A stretch of 64,000 nt of DNA from Lachnospiraceae bacterium (lineage in GTDB: Bacteria; Bacillota; Clostridia; Lachnospirales; Lachnospiraceae), in the NCBI GenBank assembly GCA_014239155.1, contig JAAZZQ010000072.1, positions 1 to 64,000 on the forward strand, in the 5' to 3' direction. The position numbers and the translations under genes are program-made. Position 1 is the first letter of the stretch, and every line of letters starts with the position of its first letter. Shown here piece after piece: positions 59,967 to 64,000 of this stretch. The notes below the pieces were generated by a model, which worked only from the letters and a program-made list of their open reading frames with translations, did no database searches and was not told the origin of the DNA.

Positions 59967-60851
59967 ATGCAAGGTAAAATCATAAAAGGAATTGCAGGAT
60001 TTTATTATGTTCATGTCCCTGACGAGGGCATTTATGCATGTAAGGCAAAGGGAATTTTTAGGAAAGAGAATATTAAGCCACTTGTGGGTGACAATGTAGA
60101 TATAGAAATTACACATGTAAAAGATTGTGAAGGAAATATTAAAGCAATTCTCCCTAGAAAGAATGCATTGTTGCGTCCAGCGGTTGCCAATATTGACCAG
60201 GCATTGCTAGTTTTTTCTATGACAAAGCCAGAACCGAATTTTAATCTTCTTGACCGTTTTCTAATTATGATGCGGCAGCAGGAATTGGACTGTATTTTGT
60301 GCTTTAATAAAAGCGATCTTTCAGATAATGTTCAGAAAGAACACATTGCACGAATTTATGAGCATAGTGGATATCAAAGCCTGTTTTTGAGCGCTGAAAA
60401 TAAGGAAGGAATCGATGCGCTAGAGGAAAAACTGTACGGTAAAACGACAGCAGTAGCCGGACCAAGTGGTGTGGGGAAATCGTCAATTATAAATTGCTTG
60501 CAAAAAGATAAACAGATGGAGACGGGGAAGATTAGTGAGAAGATCGCCCGTGGAAAACATACAACGAGACATTCTGAGCTGATTACTGTTTCTGGAACGA
60601 CCTATATTATGGATACACCGGGATTTAGTTCGCTGTCCTTATTCTCGCTAAAAAAGGAAGAATTGAAAAATTATTATCCAGAATTTGCGCCGCATGAGTC
60701 TAGTTGCCGTTTTCTGACGTGTGCCCATATTCATGAACCAATATGCGGAGTGCGCGAGGCGTTGGCAAAGAGTCTCATTAGCGCGATAAGGTATGACAAT
60801 TATGCAGCATTTTATGAAGAACTAAAGGAAAAAGAAAAGAGGAAGTATTAG
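59967..60851 (+). CDS. rsgA: Ribosome small-subunit biogenesis GTPase RsgA
   Basis: A 294-residue circularly permuted GTPase. An N-terminal OB-fold precedes the G domain, whose motifs occur in permuted order (G4 FNKSD before G1 GPSGVGKSS, then G3 DTPG). The C-terminal zinc-binding part has Cys in SSCRFLTCAHIHEPICGV. It helps late 30S subunit maturation. Its place after prkC and before rpe is the standard Firmicutes order. The ribosome site is moderate (AGGT). Confidence 0.96.
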   Translation: MQGKIIKGIAGFYYVHVPDEGIYACKAKGIFRKENIKPLVGDNVDIEITHVKDCEGNIKAILPRKNALLRPAVANIDQALLVFSMTKPEPNFNLLDRFLIMMRQQELDCILCFNKSDLSDNVQKEHIARIYEHSGYQSLFLSAENKEGIDALEEKLYGKTTAVAGPSGVGKSSIINCLQKDKQMETGKISEKIARGKHTTRHSELITVSGTTYIMDTPGFSSLSLFSLKKEELKNYYPEFAPHESSCRFLTCAHIHEPICGVREALAKSLISAIRYDNYAAFYEELKEKEKRKY

Positions 60852-60852
60852 T

Positions 60853-61500
60853 ATGAATTATTTATGTCCCTCAATACTTGCAGCAGACTTTTGGGAGCTT
60901 GGAAGACAGATTGCACTTGTGGAAAAGGCTGGTGTGCCTTACTTGCATATTGATGTGATGGATGGCATGTTTGTACCATCCATCTCCTTTGGAATGCCAG
61001 TGCTTGAATGTGTGCGGAAAAAATCGAAACTTTTCATGGATGTACATATGATGGTGAAAAAACCAGAGCGCTATATAGAAGAATTGATTCGCCTAGGCGC
61101 TGACGGTGTAACAATTCATGTAGAGGCATGTGATTGTATAACGGAAACTCTTTTAAAAATTAGGAAACTTGGCGTGAAAACAGGACTTGCAGTGAATCCA
61201 GAGACTCCTGTAAGTGCAGTGTTTCCTTATATGGAATTAGTGGACATGGTATTGGTGATGACAGTGCATCCGGGATTTGGTGGGCAGAAATATATATCAA
61301 GTTGTTTTGATAAGATTAGAGAAATGCGTCGTGTAATCAACCAGAGCTATCCTGAAGCGAAACTAGAGATTGATGGCGGGGTAACGCTGGACAATCTGGA
61401 GGAGAATCTTGCGGCTGGTGCGAATGTCATTGTGACAGGGTCCGCTGTATTTAAGGGGGATATAGAAACCAATATTCAAGAATTTTTAAAGCGTATGTAG
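60853..61500 (+). CDS. rpe: Ribulose-phosphate 3-epimerase
   Basis: A 215-residue TIM-barrel enzyme that interconverts ribulose 5-phosphate and xylulose 5-phosphate. It has SILAADFWELG at the N-terminus, HIDVMDGMFVPSISFG with metal-binding His and Asp, MDVHMMV, VMTVHPGFGGQKYI and LEIDGGV. Its ATG is one base after the rsgA stop codon, and its ribosome site (AGAGGAAG) is inside rsgA. It is the last gene of the priA-to-rpe run. A weak TTCACAA/TTGTGAA inverted repeat follows. Confidence 0.96.
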   Translation: MNYLCPSILAADFWELGRQIALVEKAGVPYLHIDVMDGMFVPSISFGMPVLECVRKKSKLFMDVHMMVKKPERYIEELIRLGADGVTIHVEACDCITETLLKIRKLGVKTGLAVNPETPVSAVFPYMELVDMVLVMTVHPGFGGQKYISSCFDKIREMRRVINQSYPEAKLEIDGGVTLDNLEENLAAGANVIVTGSAVFKGDIETNIQEFLKRM

Positions 61501-61594
61501 CTGCTTTTCACAAGTCAAGAGTGCGTATTTTGTGAAGATATGATTCAAAATTTTTATAAAATGGATAAAAAAGGTTTTATTGAGTCAAAAACTG

Positions 61595-61603
61595 TGTTAT
61601 AAT
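61595..61603 (+). promoter_or_regulatory. cheY extended -10 promoter
   Basis: TG, one base, then TATAAT (61598-61603), 27 bases before the start codon. The -35 region (TTTTAT at 61575-61580) is poor, which is normal for extended -10 promoters. Confidence 0.65.
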
Positions 61604-61630
61604 ACAGAATGCCTGAAAGGTGGTGAGATT

Positions 61631-61993
61631 ATGGCAAAAGTGATGGTAGTGGACGATGCTGTTTTTATGAGAATGACAATTAAAAAGATGCTTGAAGCAC
61701 ACGGACATTCTGTGATTGGAGAAGCAGGAAATGGTGTGGAAGCAGTAAAAAAATATGTGGAGATAAATCCAGATGTTGTGTTGCTCGATATTACAATGCC
61801 CGAGATGAATGGGGTAGATGCGTTGAAACGCATTAAAGAAGTCGATAAAAAAGCAAAGGTGATTATTTGTTCCGCAATGGGACAGCAGGCAATGGTTGCA
61901 CAGGCTATTCAAAGTGGCGCGAAAGATTTTGTTGTGAAACCTTTTGAAGAGGGGCGATTGGTTGCTGCTGTGGATAGAGTAATGGCAATGTAA
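61631..61993 (+). CDS. cheY: CheY-like single-domain response regulator
   Basis: A 120-residue receiver domain without an output domain. It has acidic residues Asp8-Asp9, the phosphorylation site Asp53 in VVLLDITMPEMNG, the switch Ser in IICSAMGQQ and Lys in FVVKPF. The MGQQAMVAQAIQSGAKDF sequence is typical of the Firmicutes CheY that reports to the flagellar motor. The start at 61631 follows AAGGTGGTGA. It is monocistronic, with its own promoter and terminator; no histidine kinase is near. Chemotaxis is likely, but another two-component role is possible. Confidence 0.92.
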   Translation: MAKVMVVDDAVFMRMTIKKMLEAHGHSVIGEAGNGVEAVKKYVEINPDVVLLDITMPEMNGVDALKRIKEVDKKAKVIICSAMGQQAMVAQAIQSGAKDFVVKPFEEGRLVAAVDRVMAM

Positions 61994-62035
61994 ATGCCAA
62001 TTTGGGCGTCTTAAGAAATAAAATACATAAAAAAT

Positions 62036-62068
62036 AAAAATAATGGTAGACAAACCATTATTTTTATT
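62036..62068 (+). terminator. Terminator after cheY
   Basis: AAAAATAATGGT (62036-62047) pairs perfectly with ACCATTATTTTT (62054-62065) around loop AGACAA. The T-run is inside the right arm, so it could also work in reverse. Confidence 0.8.
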
Positions 62069-62117
62069 GTATGATATAGAAAACGTTTTCCAGAAAACGT
62101 TTTCTATATCATACAAT
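62066..62117. promoter_or_regulatory. 50-bp palindrome with two LacI-type operators
   Basis: Two perfectly complementary 25-base arms (62066-62090 and 62093-62117) are separated by CA. Each arm contains GAAAACGTTTTC (62079-62090 and 62093-62104), itself a perfect palindrome with the central CG typical of LacI-family operators. A TATAAT lies just downstream (62129-62134), so the -35 region falls inside the palindrome. It is the probable autoregulatory operator of the adjacent gene. Confidence 0.85.
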
Positions 62118-62164
62118 TGATAATAATATATAATGGATTCTGAGAAAAGCGGGTGATTTATGAG

Positions 62165-63154
62165 TTGGTTTCAATAAGAGATGTGGCAGGAAAAGCAGGA
62201 GTAGCAATTTCGACAGTATCAAAAGTGCTAAATCACTATCCTAATGTGAGCGAGGAGACAAGAAGAAAGGTAACTGCTGCAATTGAAGAGCTTGGCTTTG
62301 TCCCCAATACAATTGCGTCAGCGCTGTCCTCTAAGAAGACTGGAAGAATTGCACTTGTACTTGATGTAAACAGACATGCGCAGACGGTTGATGAGATTCC
62401 AATGCAATATATTATCGGTGCGATCAATCAAGCAAAAGAAAAAAACATGGATATTATCACTGTTTTTTTTACAATGATTGCCGAGATGAATGTGGAGGAG
62501 ATGACACGGTATTTTCAATCCCAAAGTATAGAGGGACTGTTGATCTGCGATTTGTCAAAAGATGATGCCATCTTGAGAAAGTTGGTGGAGGAAGGCAGAT
62601 TTAAATGTGTGCTTATTGATGCACCTGGTGTGAATGAAAATACATCAAGTATTCATATTGATAATGCAAAGGCGCAGTATGAGGTCGCTAAAAAATTCTT
62701 GATAGGAAAACAAAATAAGAAAATTTTATATCTGTCTGGGAAAAAAAATGGCTATGTCTCTGAGGAACGTCTTAATGGTATGAACGAGCTGGCAAAAGAG
62801 ATGGGGCTTGAGGTGTTGGTCAGAACGGGAAATTTTAGCGAACTAGAAGCAAGAAAGTTGACAATGCAGTATGCAAGGAGCAAAGATGCAATTATATGTG
62901 CGTCGGACTTAATGGCAATTGGTGCAATGAAAGCACTGATTGATATGGATATTTACAGACCTGTGTGCGGGTTTGACGGAGTAAGTCTAATGGGATATGC
63001 AGGGAAACAAATGCATACAGTAAGACAGGATTTTGAGCAGATTGCGGCGAGTGCTGTGGATGAGCTTTCCCGCTTATTAGAAGGGGGAAGCGGGCAGGAT
63101 ATTGTGATGCCGCACAAATTGATTCGTATTAAGTATTTAGATGTGATTTCATAG
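62165..63154 (+). CDS. LacI-family transcriptional regulator
   Basis: About 329 residues. The N-terminal helix-turn-helix reads VSIRDVAGKAGVAISTVSKVLN, followed by the hinge (ALSSKKTGRIALVLD) and a periplasmic-binding-protein-like sugar domain ending in a dimerisation region. The frame opens at GTG 62153, but TTG 62165, with GGGTGA upstream, gives the standard family start. The effector is unknown. Family logic suggests a sugar or phosphosugar. The operator palindrome lies directly upstream (autoregulation), and glycogen phosphorylase follows after 95 bases, so control of glycogen or maltodextrin breakdown is plausible (inference). Confidence 0.92.
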   Translation: MVSIRDVAGKAGVAISTVSKVLNHYPNVSEETRRKVTAAIEELGFVPNTIASALSSKKTGRIALVLDVNRHAQTVDEIPMQYIIGAINQAKEKNMDIITVFFTMIAEMNVEEMTRYFQSQSIEGLLICDLSKDDAILRKLVEEGRFKCVLIDAPGVNENTSSIHIDNAKAQYEVAKKFLIGKQNKKILYLSGKKNGYVSEERLNGMNELAKEMGLEVLVRTGNFSELEARKLTMQYARSKDAIICASDLMAIGAMKALIDMDIYRPVCGFDGVSLMGYAGKQMHTVRQDFEQIAASAVDELSRLLEGGSGQDIVMPHKLIRIKYLDVIS

Positions 63155-63249
63155 AAATAACAGAATATGGTTTTTTACAATGCATATAAATAAAAGCAAC
63201 TATCAACAACATTACAATGCTGCAATGGCAGCGGAAAAGGAGCAGAGCA

Positions 63250-64000
63250 ATGAATGTAAAAGCAAAATTGGAAGCGACAGCACAAAAAATGTATGGCAAA
63301 GCGATCAGAGAGCTTGATGACAGCCAGCTTTATTTCGCAATTCTAAGTATGACAAAGGAAATGATGAAGGACAAGGGCGCAATTAAGGGAAGCAAGAAGA
63401 TTTATTATATCTCGGCGGAGTTTCTGATTGGAAAATTGCTTTCCAACAATCTAATTAATCTTGGTATTTATGAGGAGTTGGAAGCAGTTTTGAAAGAAGA
63501 AGGAAAGGTGCTTAGCCGTATTGAGGAAGTTGAGCCAGAGCCATCTCTTGGAAATGGCGGACTTGGAAGACTTGCAGCATGTTTTTTGGATTCCATCGCA
63601 AGCCTTGGACTTCCGGGAGATGGTATCGGTTTAAATTATCATTTTGGTCTGTTCAAGCAGGTATTTAAGGATAGACAACAGACCGCAGAAAAGAATGATT
63701 GGATTGAGGATCAATCTTGGCTTACAAAGACAGATATTTCTTTCCCAGTATATTTTGGAAAGAAGAAAGTAATGTCCAGACTCTATGATATTGATGTGAT
63801 TGGATATGAAGAGGGTATTAATAAGCTGCATTTGTTTGATATTGAGACAATTGACGAGAGCATTGTACAGGAAGGAATTGATTTTGATAAGTCTGATATT
63901 GATAAAAACCTTACACTGTTTCTCTATCCAGATGATTCTGATGAGGCAGGTCAGCAGCTTCGTATCTATCAGCAGTATTTTATGGTGTGCAACGGCGCAC
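63250..64000 (+). CDS. glgP: Glycogen/starch phosphorylase, N-terminal part (cut by window end)
   Basis: At least 250 residues are visible and the frame is open to the window edge. The family N-terminal blocks are present: [58 protein letters not shown] and NDWIEDQ. Phosphorylases (GT35) release glucose 1-phosphate from alpha-1,4-glucans using pyridoxal phosphate; the cofactor lysine would lie beyond the window. AAGGAG precedes ATG 63250. A small GCTGC/GCAGC hairpin lies just upstream (near 63219-63232). It may be cotranscribed with, or regulated by, the LacI-type gene. Confidence 0.95.
   Translation, partial: MNVKAKLEATAQKMYGKAIRELDDSQLYFAILSMTKEMMKDKGAIKGSKKIYYISAEFLIGKLLSNNLINLGIYEELEAVLKEEGKVLSRIEEVEPEPSLGNGGLGRLAACFLDSIASLGLPGDGIGLNYHFGLFKQVFKDRQQTAEKNDWIEDQSWLTKTDISFPVYFGKKKVMSRLYDIDVIGYEEGINKLHLFDIETIDESIVQEGIDFDKSDIDKNLTLFLYPDDSDEAGQQLRIYQQYFMVCNGA

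Noticed and set aside
1-64000. CRISPR array, prophage or insertion sequence
   Set aside because: No regularly spaced direct repeats, transposase, integrase or phage structural genes were seen; the only repeats are the short non-coding families described.

Overview
This window looks like a chromosome segment of an anaerobic, spore-forming, low-to-moderate-GC Clostridia member, most likely Lachnospiraceae (inference). Support comes from the PolC-type DNA polymerase, sporulation genes spoIIGA-sigE-sigG, LL-diaminopimelate aminotransferase (DapL), a fused SecDF, and a SCIFF peptide (48 residues, six Cys) beside its radical SAM/SPASM maturase. A TIGR04086-type membrane protein lies upstream of that pair. 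An MCP and an orphan CheY suggest chemotaxis, but no flagellar genes are present. Almost all genes lie on the + strand; dapL and a CNNM/CBS protein are the exceptions.

Layout. Bases 1-250 hold the 3' end of a 23S rRNA and an elongator tRNA-Met, with no 5S between them. Next come a cold-shock gene with a hairpin leader, dapL (reverse), a UPF0340 protein, a membrane-anchored polysaccharide deacetylase and a bactofilin. From 5.0 to 16.3 kb is a conserved run: pyrH-frr-uppS-cdsA-dxr-rseP-ispG-polC. From 16.6 to 29.4 kb is a division and cell-wall (dcw) cluster: mraZ-rsmH-ftsL-like-PBP-PBP-murD-ftsW-murA-ftsQ-ftsZ. It lacks mraY, murF and murG. It is followed by spoIIGA-sigE-sigG.

From 32 to 38.8 kb are an MCP, a phosphopantetheinyl transferase, a large unrecognised protein with a cNMP-binding-like N-terminus, a CNNM/CBS protein and a small membrane protein. 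From 39.2 to 47.6 kb are a secreted GH25 muramidase, scfA-scfB (SCIFF system), secDF, a TraX-like protein, an acyl-ACP thioesterase and recJ. From 48.2 to 61.5 kb is murE-priA-def-fmt-(Zn protease)-rsmB-rlmN-stp-prkC-rsgA-rpe. The right end has cheY, a LacI-family regulator behind a near-perfect 50-bp palindrome, and the start of glycogen phosphorylase, cut by the window edge.

Together the genes cover isoprenoid and lipid-carrier synthesis (dxr, ispG, uppS), phospholipid synthesis (cdsA), meso-DAP peptidoglycan synthesis (dapL, murA, murD, murE, two class B PBPs), septum formation, PASTA-kinase signalling and sporulation onset. The most interesting material is non-coding. Three families of dispersed structured repeats lie between genes. 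MraZ-type direct repeats precede mraZ. The ftsZ terminator, a Spo0A box and a long-spacer spoIIG-type promoter are superimposed. Several promoter-proximal hairpins look like leaders or attenuators. All calls are from reading the sequence; no database search was run.
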